DNA from: Aphanomyces cochlioides
Lineage: Eukaryota; Oomycota; Saprolegniomycetes; Saprolegniales; Verrucalvaceae
DNA: 64,000 nt
Assembly (NCBI GenBank): GCA_019828595.1
Contig: JAHQRK010000002.1
Location: 3,534,001-3,598,000, forward strand
Direction: 5' to 3'
The first letter of the stretch is position 1, and each line of letters opens with the position of its first letter. Under the pieces are notes generated by a model that worked only from the letters and a program-made list of their open reading frames with translations, was not told the DNA's origin and did no database searches. Shown here piece after piece: positions 11,314 through 20,099 of this stretch. Both the position numbers and the translations under genes were made by a program.

Positions 11314-11776
11314 TCGTTATCTACAAGTGCGATGTACTCTGGGTCCACTGACAGTCGTTCTCCAAAATATCTATGCGCCGGCAGCCTTCCAAGAACGAGC
11401 AAGTTACTTCGAAGAATTGCCACGCGACTTTCCTCCACATGCGCTCCACATTGTTGGAGGAGATTTCAACTGCACTCTCAACAAAGATTTGGATTCGTTG
11501 AGACCCAGTACCTCCACCATGGCCGGCACCCTTCAACTGGAACAATGGATGCACAGTTTGTCTCTGGTGGATCTGTTTCGCCGTCAAAACCCCGTGGCAA
11601 GAACCTTCACAAGTCCCACACTCACCAACCGACTCGACTACATCTTTTGTTCGTCCACCTTGGCGGGTCTTCGTCATTGGAAGGCGACGCACATGCCACA
11701 CGTTCCACAGGCTGACCACGTGGCTTGTCGTATCATCACAAAGCGTCAAACATTGCGCCATGGCTCTGGATCATGG
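11314..11776 (+). pseudogene. ORF2 protein of copy B, fragment 2 (endonuclease core)
   Basis: This continues the gene broken at 3916. It encodes about residues 120-274 with the catalytic blocks HIVGGDFNC (Asp170, Asn172), TNRLDYIF (Asp228) and QADHVAC (Asp254/His255). Together with fragment 1 the endonuclease domain is complete. The fragment is open and ends where the 3' terminus of D starts (11777). The next 37 bases of the gene are absent from the window, and the gene resumes at 29644. Confidence 0.9.
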
Positions 11777-11922
11777 TTAAATGAGTTGTATTAACCTTAT
11801 TTTTGAGCAAAGGCCCTAATGACTTACTAATTTGCCTCGTACTGTATAAATAGAACTTGGAAAACAGAATATGGCAAAGTGGTCATTGAACAGGAGATGA
11901 AGTGGTGAGCCGTCATGCTCAC

Positions 11923-14053
11923 TCATGAAACGACGCTGTCAGGAATGATGTGTTGACGTAACCAGGGGTCCGAAGATAGATGCTTGAGCACATTGAATAC
12001 CTTGGTGTATCCCTTCTTGAGAGGGAGATCAACCAGGAGCTGTTGTAGATGTAGCTTGATCAAAGAGGCAGCATGAATGGCAACTTCCATCGGACTCTTC
12101 GCTGTGAGGTCGGGTCGAAAGGTGCGATCGGCACGTTGGAGCCATATTTGATAATACACGCAGGCTCGGACAATCGGCCAGATCTTCAGATAGCCACGGA
12201 TGTAGTATCCATCGGACGGCTTGGGCGTCTCGTAGAACATTTCCAGACACGTGGACGGAAAGGAACACTCGAGCAGTCGCTGGATTGTCTTGAAGAAATA
12301 CCAAACAGATTGACCATATCCACAAGAGAACAGGAAATGCTCGTACGTCTCATTGACACGACAGAAGACACACGTCGGCTTGGGGTCTTGGTACTGAAAC
12401 AGATATTGCATGGCGTTGGCGCGGAGAAGGGTCTTGAAAATGAACTCTCCATATCGAGGGAGAATGTGGTCGGGTTGGAGGAAGGCGGCAAGTTGGGTAA
12501 GGCGCTTGGGGTCTTCGTAAAAGTTGGATGGCAGGTTGAGATGCTTGGTAGGAAGAATGGACGAGCTGGCAGCTGGAGAAGCTCTGATCTTAGCCGATTT
12601 CGAAGTCGCAAGCGCCAACAAGATCGGACTCGAGTCAGGGTGAATTATCCAGTGCCATTCCATCCATTCAGAGCTTGGCGTCGGCAAGTGGAACACGGGA
12701 GCATCCTCTTCAGAAACAATCTCAAACAATCGTGATAACTTGGTCACCAAGATTGAGATCCATTGTTTCGTTGGAGGGACAAAATTGACTTGGCGGCAGG
12801 CACGGTTGATTTTGTCGAACAAGATCGAAGCTGGCCAAACTCGCTGACACGGAGTCAACAAATGCGACAACTTCGTGATGTGAAGCGAAGCCAATACATT
12901 GGCTTGGTCTTGCGTCGATGTAGAGCACTGATCGTATAGGTCTTCGAGTCCAGGCAGATACGAGTTGTGCCAAAGGGGAACATCCAAAGATGAGATGTGA
13001 TTTGGACAGCCGTACGGAGTCCAGCGGGATTCAAACCAGCTACTCAATAAGGCTTTCCACATTGGAGTGATATTGGGATTCTTGTACAGTTGTCTGATGA
13101 ATGCAGAAGAGCCATTTGCCAAGAGGAGATCTCGGGGGAACCCCATGGATGAAAAGCCTTCTCGAGGAGAGTATAGCCCGGCGTAATCCAGGCGGACATG
13201 GCAGACTTGCGGGGTGGGGTGGTGATGGCTTGAATGCATCTGATCATGACAGAGCGGTTGTGTTGTTGCCATAAAGCAAGTGCATGGTGCAGGCCTAAGC
13301 CACCGGACTTCTTCGGCATGAATAGGATCTCCTTTTTGATCAAACGGAGGCCATGGACAGAGGAGGATGGGTTGATTTCTTCACCATGCATAAATTGAAG
13401 CATGGCTTTGTCGATCTTTTTGGCCAGGTCTTTGTCGGCAGGGACAAAAGCCAGTTGGTACCATAACACAGGCAGACATATGCTGTGCAGGATAGTGACT
13501 TTTCCGGCCATGGTTCGAGCCTTGTAGAGCCACAAAGACAAGCGAGCCACAAACTTCTCAAACACGTAATTGAAACGTGCCAATGGAGAAAGATTGGGCG
13601 CAACCAAGATACCAAGAGCCTTCACGGGACTGTCGGAAGTAACTTGTAGTGAGGCAAGGTTCCCATTCAACTGGCTGTAGGTCAGAATTTGGGTCTTGTC
13701 TACGTTGAGTCGGAAACCAGACTTGTCGCAAAAGGTTTGAACCAATGCAAGCTGCCGGTGGAGGCACGTCTCATTTGCCGCATAGAGTTGCGAGTCGTCG
13801 GCAAAGTAACTCCCAGTGTGGTAGCGATCCCCACACTTGATGCCATAGTTGGAGTGTTGCCGTAGGAGTTGGCACATCGGTTCCAAAGCGATCACAAACA
13901 GAAGTGGCGACAGTGGATCACCTTGCAACACACCGCGTGAGATGTGAACTGGCTTGGACAAGAAGCCGTTCACCAAGATGCGAGACTTGCGGCCCGAGTA
14001 CAGTACGCGAACCATGGCAACAAAGGTTTCGGGAAAGCCATAGTGACGGAGGA
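11923..14053 (-). pseudogene. ORF2 protein of copy D, C-terminal part with frameshift
   Basis: About residues 641-1351, from just after RT motif A to the stop, including motif B (GVLQGDPLSP), the FADD catalytic box and the CX2CX7HX4C zinc motif. The G run at 13134-13138 has 5 instead of 6 bases, so the RT part and the C-terminal part lie in different frames. The N-terminal part is missing, replaced by fragment E. Confidence 0.88.
14038..14053. repeat. Inferred left TSD of fragment E
   Basis: CCATAGTGACGGAGGA (16 bp) precedes the complete 5' end of E and starts with CCA, the complement of the family's TGG target rule. The right copy is lost with the 3' part of E, so the call is one-sided. One extra A (14054) separates it from the element. 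Confidence 0.55.
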
Positions 14054-14142
14054 AACTTCCGAATTTGCCTCGTACCTCTCAAGTCAAGAAGTTATCAAGT
14101 GCCGCCGCGCTCAAAATGTCCAACGCCAACAGCTGTTCCGAG

Positions 14143-14167
14143 CTCCGTGAGACCAACACTCACGGAG
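14143..14167 (+). other. Perfect hairpin early in ORF1 (9-bp stem)
   Basis: CTCCGTGAG (14143-14151) and CTCACGGAG (14159-14167) pair across a 7-nt loop, about 90 nt from the element 5' end. The same hairpin is present in every copy that retains the 5' end. Confidence 0.75.
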
Positions 14168-14369
14168 TCACCATCATTCCAGGTATTGTATCACCTCACC
14201 CACTTTCGTCGTCCAATCAGGATGGCGGAAGTGGTGTGAGTAATGTCTCTACACCTAACCCTAGGGCCGAAGTGGAGGTCGAGTTCGACCCCAACAGCGT
14301 CTCTGGAGACCAATCTGCGTCTCGCTCCCCCAGCGCTTCACCTGGTGCTCCACTCGCCGGAGTTCCAGG

Positions 14370-14404
14370 GGGGGTCAACCTCAGTGGGTCAGTGGTTGAC
14401 CCCC
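14370..14404 (+). other. Perfect 11-bp hairpin on the ORF1 G run
   Basis: GGGGGTCAACC (14370-14380) pairs with GGTTGACCCCC (14394-14404) across a 13-nt loop. Its 5' arm contains five of the seven G at 14368-14374, the run that is one base short in F and L and one base long in G1. Confidence 0.75.
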
Positions 14405-15542
14405 AGACCACTGTCGTTAACTTGTCTAGCGAAGCCCTCACTCAGGAGGGCGAACCACTGGGGCCTTGTGCCTGTGGTGGCTGCTTCCCTGGACTCCAAT
14501 TGGAGTCGATCCCCAGTGAAGGCGGCGAGAAAACGGGGTCCATGCCAGCCCTAGAGGCTACGAGGGCCCCCCCTATGGGCACACCCTGCGGTTCTGTCTA
14601 CTTCCCCCCAGGGGCCTCTTCGGAGGGGCGGGGGCGGTATCCCGATTTGGGTTCTCGCCGGAGCAATGGTGTACCCCAGTCACCGTGCTGCGGGGATGGC
14701 ATGGATTCCCCTTCTACCCCTGTCACTGGGGGTCTGGCCCCGGCCTTTCTCGTGACCAATGGGACTGAGCCAGCAGCCACCAACCGCGTCGCCCCCTGTG
14801 CTGAGCCTCCTAGAACGGGAGAGGAAGAAGAAAAATCTCAAGAGGACGTGGATATGGTCTCTGGAGACGCCGAGGGGAAGGATTCTACTGAAACCGAGGC
14901 CTTAACCGACGAGGGAAATACTCAAATTCACTCGGAGTTTGATGGGTCAGGCGACATTAACGGCCAAGCGAAGCCGTGTGATACTCCTGGAGAAGTTATT
15001 CAAGAGGAACAATCGACAAACAATGACAATGACCAGTCAAATCAAGACATTCTCGACAAATCCGTTGCTCAAGGAAATGGCGCTGTTGATCCTCCTACCG
15101 CGGCAGACAAAATACAAGGCGATCAAGAGCAACAAAACGCTGAAAAGGCCAATCCATGGACGCAAAAGACTCCCGGCAAGGATTCAGCTTCGTCCAAGAA
15201 AGATTCCAAGCAAGGCAATGCTCCCAAAGGCGCGAAACATCGCATTGGGACCTGGCGCTGAATTCGAACTGCTGTGTCGAATAGCATGATAGAACTCGTT
15301 GGCGCGCAAGGGAGCCGACAGCTCTTTCTGGGCTTGCTCTGGCAGTTGCTTGTGTCGAGTCAATGGGGTCAGAAATGACGACACTTCGTCTCCAGATCGC
15401 TGCACCTCGGGAGCTGCAAACAAGTCCTTGTAGTAGTCGACCAGGACGTCAGACATGCCTTGTTGATTGGAGACAACATTTCCATTGACATCCACCAACT
15501 CTTTGAAGACTGTCTTCTTCAAGGGGGTAGGGACAGGGGACA

Positions 15543-15557
15543 TGAAGTGGAACTTGG
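15543..15557. repeat. Left TSD of the 40-bp mini-insertion
   Basis: TGAAGTGGAACTTGG, 15 bp, is repeated exactly at 15598-15612. It ends in TGG at the 3' junction. Confidence 0.93.
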
Positions 15558-15597
15558 TTAAATGAGTTGTATTAACCTTATTTTTGAGCAAAGGCCC
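15558..15597 (-). mobile_element. 40-bp LINE insertion, extreme 5' truncation
   Basis: It contains only the last 40 nt of the element (reverse strand, TTAAATGAG ... AAGGCCC), flanked by a perfect 15-bp TSD. It is a bona fide target-primed insertion in which reverse transcription stopped almost at once. One base (T) at the 5' junction is shared by element and target. It shows that the terminal 40 nt, without the inverted repeat or the post-stop hairpin, can remain as the sole product of an integration. Confidence 0.93.
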
Positions 15598-15612
15598 TGA
15601 AGTGGAACTTGG
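15598..15612. repeat. Right TSD of the 40-bp mini-insertion
   Basis: Exact partner of 15543-15557. Confidence 0.93.
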
Positions 15613-16878
15613 ACGAGCGCTCTGCTTTGTACAAGTGAAGTTGGAACGCCTGGTCTTGACGAAACTGCTTGTCTCGATCTTGCAGCTCGTGAATTTGCTT
15701 TTGAAGGTCTCGCACTCGATCCACCAGCACTGAATCTTGACGCATGTTGGGGACTTGCAAAAGCGAAGCGATCTCGACAGCTAACTTCTTCAACGGCAGA
15801 CGTTGTTTCTCCAATCGTTGAGAATGGAATTCTTTGAGTTGGGAGCGGATATCATTGACCAGTATGTCGTAGGCCTTGGAGATATTGTGGAATGTTGGAG
15901 ACTTGTCCAAAAATCGATCCAGACATCCATGAACAATCTCGGCCGCTCGTGGTAGACGAAGTAGCCAAGTTGGAGCTTTCCATGATCCAGAGCCATGGCG
16001 CAATGTTTGACGCTTTGAGATGATACGACAAGCCACGTGGTCAGCCTGTGGAACGTGTGGCATGTGCGTCGCCTTCCAATGACGAAGACCCGCCAAGGTG
16101 GACGAACAAAAGATGTAGTCGAGTCGGTTGGTGAGTGTGGGACTTGTGAAGGTTCTTGCCACGGGGTTTTGACGGCGAAACAGATCCACCAGAGACAAAC
16201 TGTGCATCCATTGTTCCAGTTGAAGGGTGCCGGCCATGGTGGAGGTACTGGGTCTCAACGAATCCAAATCTTTGTTGAGAGTGCAGTTGAAATCTCCTCC
16301 AACAATGTGGAGCGCATGTGGAGGAAAGTCGCGTGGCAATTCTTCGAAGTAACTTGCTCGTTGTTGGAAGGCTGCCGGCGCATAGATATTGTGGAGAACG
16401 ACTGTCAGTGGACCCAGAGTACATCGCACTTGTAGATAACGACCACGAAGCACTGGGTTGTCATGAGGGACTTGAGTGGCGTTCTTCAAAGGAGAGTGAG
16501 GATGTATCAACGTAGCCAGACCTCCAGTGGCTGGCGACGTGGATACTTCAGGGTAAATAGGCTCTTCAAAGAACAAAGAGCCTTCGTGGTTTGTGATGCG
16601 TTGCCAAGGAACGCAACACGGTCGTGGAGACTTGGCGTGCGGAAACGGGTTTCTTGGATAAAGGAAACGTCGTGAACACTTGATAGTTTGTTGAGGATGT
16701 ACCGATGACTGTTGGAGAAGCCATTGGTGTTGAGGGAGATGATTTGTGGGTCCCAGTCCACGAGTTCAGTTGGGACATCGGAGAAGTTGTTGTCACTCAT
16801 CACGAGTACAGATGAAAATGAGTAGAATGGAGGGGTCAGAGGGGAGGTTGAAATGGATTGAAGCAGGGGATAGAAGCC

Positions 16879-19800
16879 TTAGAGTTGATCGTCCTCCAAA
16901 TCGAGGGGATCAATTTCGTCGGCGTTCATGGAGTGGTGAGCTTTGCTGCAGAGCTCGTCGATGTGGTAATTGTTGGTGATGCTTTTGAGCATCGAGATGG
17001 CCGACAAGACGGGAGCCGGCAAAGTGAACTTCTCGAGATTGTCGCTGAAGTTTTCGATCAAAGCAAACAGCGACCAGTCCGTCAAGCAGTTGGTGTCAGG
17101 CAATCTTGTTGCTTCTTGGTTCAATAGAACAGTCAGTGCCTCCGAGTTTGTGTAGAGGTCTGGGGCCCGATTTGAGAGGAATAAGTCAATCGTAGCAAGT
17201 GCAAAGAGGATGCGCTTGATCTCTGGTATGTCCGTGGTCAATTCTTCCAAGATTTCTGACGGGTGAATCTTGTATTGAGCCATGAAGTTGACGTGATGTT
17301 TGTAGTTGTGAGGCTTGCCTTGAGCTTTTAACAAAGCCATCTTGCGCTCAATAGTCTTGGTTGCAACAAGTGACTGAAACAAACTGGGGTCTTCATCTTG
17401 TGCGTACATAGCATGTGCAACGAGCTGAGGATCATCTCGCAAAATGCGTTGACATTCGGTGATACTGCCTTCGACTTTCTTATCTCGAATGATCTTCTTC
17501 GCCAATTCGAGGTGGGCTGCAGCAGACTTGTTAAGTCGTTGTTTCTTCGCTTTGCCTTTGGTCTTTTTCGGGCGTGGCGCACTTGAATCTTCCAATACAA
17601 TTCGAGGCACTGCAAAGTCTTCAAACGAGAGTTCCACGTCGTCTTCTTCGAGGATATGAAAACGGTTGGATGTCGGCAGGGGATCCAAACGTGGGGACGA
17701 AGGCAAAGTACGTTTTGGAGCTGGTCCAGACCGGTAGCCCGTTACCAATTGAAGGTCCAGCGAGTTCTTGGGCTGCTCACTTGGTGGAGCAAGAGCGGGC
17801 GATTCGTTGGTAGACATTTCCACATCTTCTTGTTGTTTGTCTTGTCCATTGTTGTTAGGGGGATCGCTGTCACCAGACATATCGACATCAGAGCCATGAG
17901 AAGGAGCTGTTGGCTGTGGTTGTTCATCTTGACCATCTTCAGATGCCTCAGTTGAGTCGGCCTTGCCTTCCGCATTTGTTCCAGGGTCTTGATCATGATC
18001 GTCTCCATCATGTTCAGGTTCTTTTTCTCCTGACGGAGGAGATTTTGCCGCTGCCTTGGCCGCTTTTGCCTTCGCTTTTTCAGCCTTGGCCTCTGCACGT
18101 CGTGAAACAATCGACGGAGGCAATGTCTTGTTCAGAGCAGCGATCTTGTGCTGAAACACGACGACAAAAGGCTGACCCGACGGATCCGTAATGGTGATTT
18201 CGCGTAGTGCGTCGCCGGATTTTGGCACCAGCACTGCAGGAGGCGCAGACGACTTGAAAATGACTCTCAAATGCGGCGACTTGATGTTCTGACCAGCAGT
18301 AGGGTTGAATGCTGCTATCACTGACTTGGTCAATGCAGCCATTTTCTTGACAATTGCCTTGGCCATCGAAGGGTGACTGACCTTGTTGAACGTAACGTAG
18401 TAGTTGTTGCCATAACGCGAGTACTTGGGAACCAGGAAGTCTTTGCCACCAAGTCGAAACGTTGTGCCTCCCATTTCCACGCACGTAGACAAGTTGTAAC
18501 TTGAGATCACAATGGTCTGTGGGTTCTTCTTGTGGATCAAAATGTTCGGAAATTTGGAGCCCCATAACGAACCAGGATTTTCCTTGACAAATTGATCGCA
18601 GATGACTTTTTCGGACCAGTCCTTGTAGCCTTCGCCCAACTTGACTGTGAGCTCGTACACTTGGGACTGGGGGGTGAGCAAAATGTTTTCAATGAAGGCG
18701 TCCATGTCACCAGAGTCTTTGTAGAATGCGTCCGCCATGGCCTCGCATTGCGCAATATCGTCATCGGCAATAGCATGAGCACCAGTGTTGCGATGTTTCG
18801 CGCCTTTGGGAGCATTGCCTTGCTTGGAATCTTTCTTGGACGAAGCTGAATCCTTGCCGGGAGCCTTTTGCGTCCATGGATTGGCCTTTTCAGCGTTTTG
18901 TTGCTCTTGATCGCCTTGTATTTTGTCTGCCGCGGTAGGAGGATCAACAGCGCCATTTCCTTGAGCAACGGATTTGTCGACAATGTCTTGATTTGACTGT
19001 TCATTGTCATTGTTTGTCGATTGTTCCTCTTGAATAACTTCTCCAGGAGTATCACACGGCTTCGCTTGGCCGTTAATGTCGCCTGACCCATCAACCTCCG
19101 AGTGAATTTGAGTATTTCCCTCGTCGGTTAAGGCCTCGGTTTCAGTAGAATCCTTCCCCTCGGCGTCTCCAGAGACCATATCCACGTCCTCTTGAGATTT
19201 TTCTTCTTCCTCTCCCGTTCTAGGAGGCTCAGCACAGGGGGCGACGCGGTTGGTGGCTGCTGGCTCAGTCCCATTGGTCACGAGAAAGGCCGGGGCCAGA
19301 CCCCCAGTGACAGGGGTAGAAGGGGAATCCATGCCATCCCCGCAGCACGGTGACTGGGGTACACCATTGCTCCGGCGAGAACCCAAATCGGGATACCGCC
19401 CCCGCCCCTCCGAAGAGGCCCCTGGGGGGAAGTAGACAGAACCGCAGGGTGTGCCCATAGGGGGGGCCCTCGTAGCCTCTAGGGCTGGCATGGACCCCGT
19501 TTTCTCGCCGCCTTCACTGGGGATCGACTCCAATTGGAGTCCAGGGAAGCAGCCACCACAGGCACAAGGCTCCAGTGGTTCGCCCTCCTGAGTGAGGGCT
19601 TCGCTAGACAAGTTAACGACAGTGGTCTGGGGGTCAACCACTGACCCACTGAGGTTGACCCCCCTGGAACTCCGGCGAGTGGAGCACCAGGTGAAGCGCT
19701 GGTGGAGCGAGACGCAGATTGGTCTCCAGAGACGCTGTTGGGGTCGAACTCGACCTCCACTTCGGCCCTAGGGTTAGGTGTAGAGACATTACTCACACCA

Positions 19801-19916
19801 CTTCCGCCATCCTGATTGGACGACGAAAGTGGGTGAGGTGATACAATACCTGGAATGATGGTGACTCCGTGAGTGTTGGTCTCACGGAGCTCGGAACAGC
19901 TGTTGGCGTTGGACAT
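16879..19916 (-). pseudogene. ORF1 protein of copy F, one frameshift
   Basis: The gene runs from the ATG at 19914-19916 to the TAA at 16879-16881. Only one lesion is visible: the C run at 19659-19664 has 6 bases instead of 7, at about residue 86. From there the downstream 920 codons are open in the normal frame. The same 6-base run occurs in L, together with the same neighbouring change (AGGCTCCAG for AGGCCCCAG). F and L therefore share ancestry here, which argues against a random sequencing error for this site. Confidence 0.88.
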
Positions 19917-19977
19917 TTTGAGCGCGGCGGCACTTGATAACTTCTTGACTTGAGGGGTACGAGGCAAATTCGGAAGT

Positions 19978-19994
19978 TCCACGAGTTCAGTTGG
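19978..19994. repeat. Inferred TSD copy at the 5' end of F
   Basis: TCCACGAGTTCAGTTGG, 17 bp, abuts the complete 5' end of F and ends in TGG. The same joint recurs at 23201 and 26422, as expected if it was copied by tandem duplication. Confidence 0.6.
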
Positions 19995-20021
19995 GACATC
20001 GGAGAAGTTGTTGTCAATCAT
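19978..20021 (-). pseudogene. ORF2 start stub of unit G1, fused to ORF1 of F
   Basis: Only 14 ORF2 codons from the ATG at 20019-20021 remain, ending in Thr-Glu-Leu-Val. Across the joint the frame continues into the 5' UTR and then ORF1 of F in the correct ORF1 frame, giving a chimeric reading frame until the short C run at 19659. The fusion is a by-product of the insertion point and I assign it no function. Confidence 0.75.
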
Positions 20022-20099
20022 CACGAGTACAGATGAAAATGAGTAGAATGGAGGGGTCAGAGGGGAGGTTGAAATGGATTGAAGCAGGGGATAGAAGCC

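Larger units (their letters stand above)
11777..14053 (-). mobile_element. LINE copy D, 3' part of a recombined insertion in B
   Basis: D has a complete 3' end at 11777, directly after GGATCATGG of B, so this is a genuine insertion point. It runs into ORF2 up to RT residue about 641 and is then cut by plus-strand fragment E. No matching TSD follows at the right end of the complex (29644), where a different target sequence is found. D is therefore read as the 3' half of one insertion joined to the 5' half of another (G3). Confidence 0.85.
14055..15244 (+). mobile_element. LINE copy E, 5' fragment in reverse orientation
   Basis: E has a complete 5' terminus at 14055 and runs 1190 bp to ORF1 residue about 376. 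There it joins minus-strand ORF2 of F without any 3' end or TSD. Left of it D lacks its 5' part; right of it F starts about 140 codons further towards the ORF2 N-terminus. An insertion of E in D, followed by a deletion that removed the rest of E and part of the host copy, explains the arrangement. Confidence 0.85.
14116..15244 (+). pseudogene. ORF1 protein of fragment E, residues 1-376
   Basis: The ATG at 14116 starts Met-Ser-Asn-Ala-Asn-Ser. The frame is open to the junction, then runs five foreign codons to a stop at 15259-15261. It holds only the low-complexity N-terminal part: a Ser/Pro/Gly-rich segment with a GPCACGGCFPG cysteine cluster, then acidic Glu/Asp/Gln-rich sequence. The central domain is missing, so no function is expected. 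The run of seven G at 14368-14374 is intact. Confidence 0.85.
15245..16800 (-). pseudogene. ORF2 protein of copy F, N-terminal 500 residues, disrupted
   Basis: The ATG at 16798-16800 begins Met-Ser-Asp-Asn-Asn, the variant also seen in H, I and J. The fragment covers the whole endonuclease domain and the linker up to the RT. One T is missing near 16607 (CCAAGG for CCAATGG), which shifts the frame after about 64 codons. The 40-bp mini-insertion at 15558 breaks it again, and it is cut at 15245 by the joint with E. Confidence 0.88.
15245..19977 (-). mobile_element. LINE copy F, 5' two thirds
   Basis: F is a minus-strand copy from ORF2 residue about 500 to a complete 5' end at 19977. Its left edge is the abnormal joint with E. 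Its right edge abuts the start of ORF2 of unit G1; the first 17 bases there, TCCACGAGTTCAGTTGG, end in TGG. F is therefore inferred to be inserted in ORF2 of the G lineage in the same orientation. A 40-bp mini-insertion lies within it. Confidence 0.88.

Noticed and set aside
14366..14404. Programmed ribosomal frameshift at the ORF1 G7 run
   Set aside because: The zero frame is the full-length protein and the shifted frame ends after about 60 codons, so no useful extended product results.
11777..15244. D plus E as a twin-priming 5' inversion
   Set aside because: The required TSD at the right end of E is absent, E carries a candidate TSD of its own within D, and F continues the minus-strand copy to another complete 5' end.
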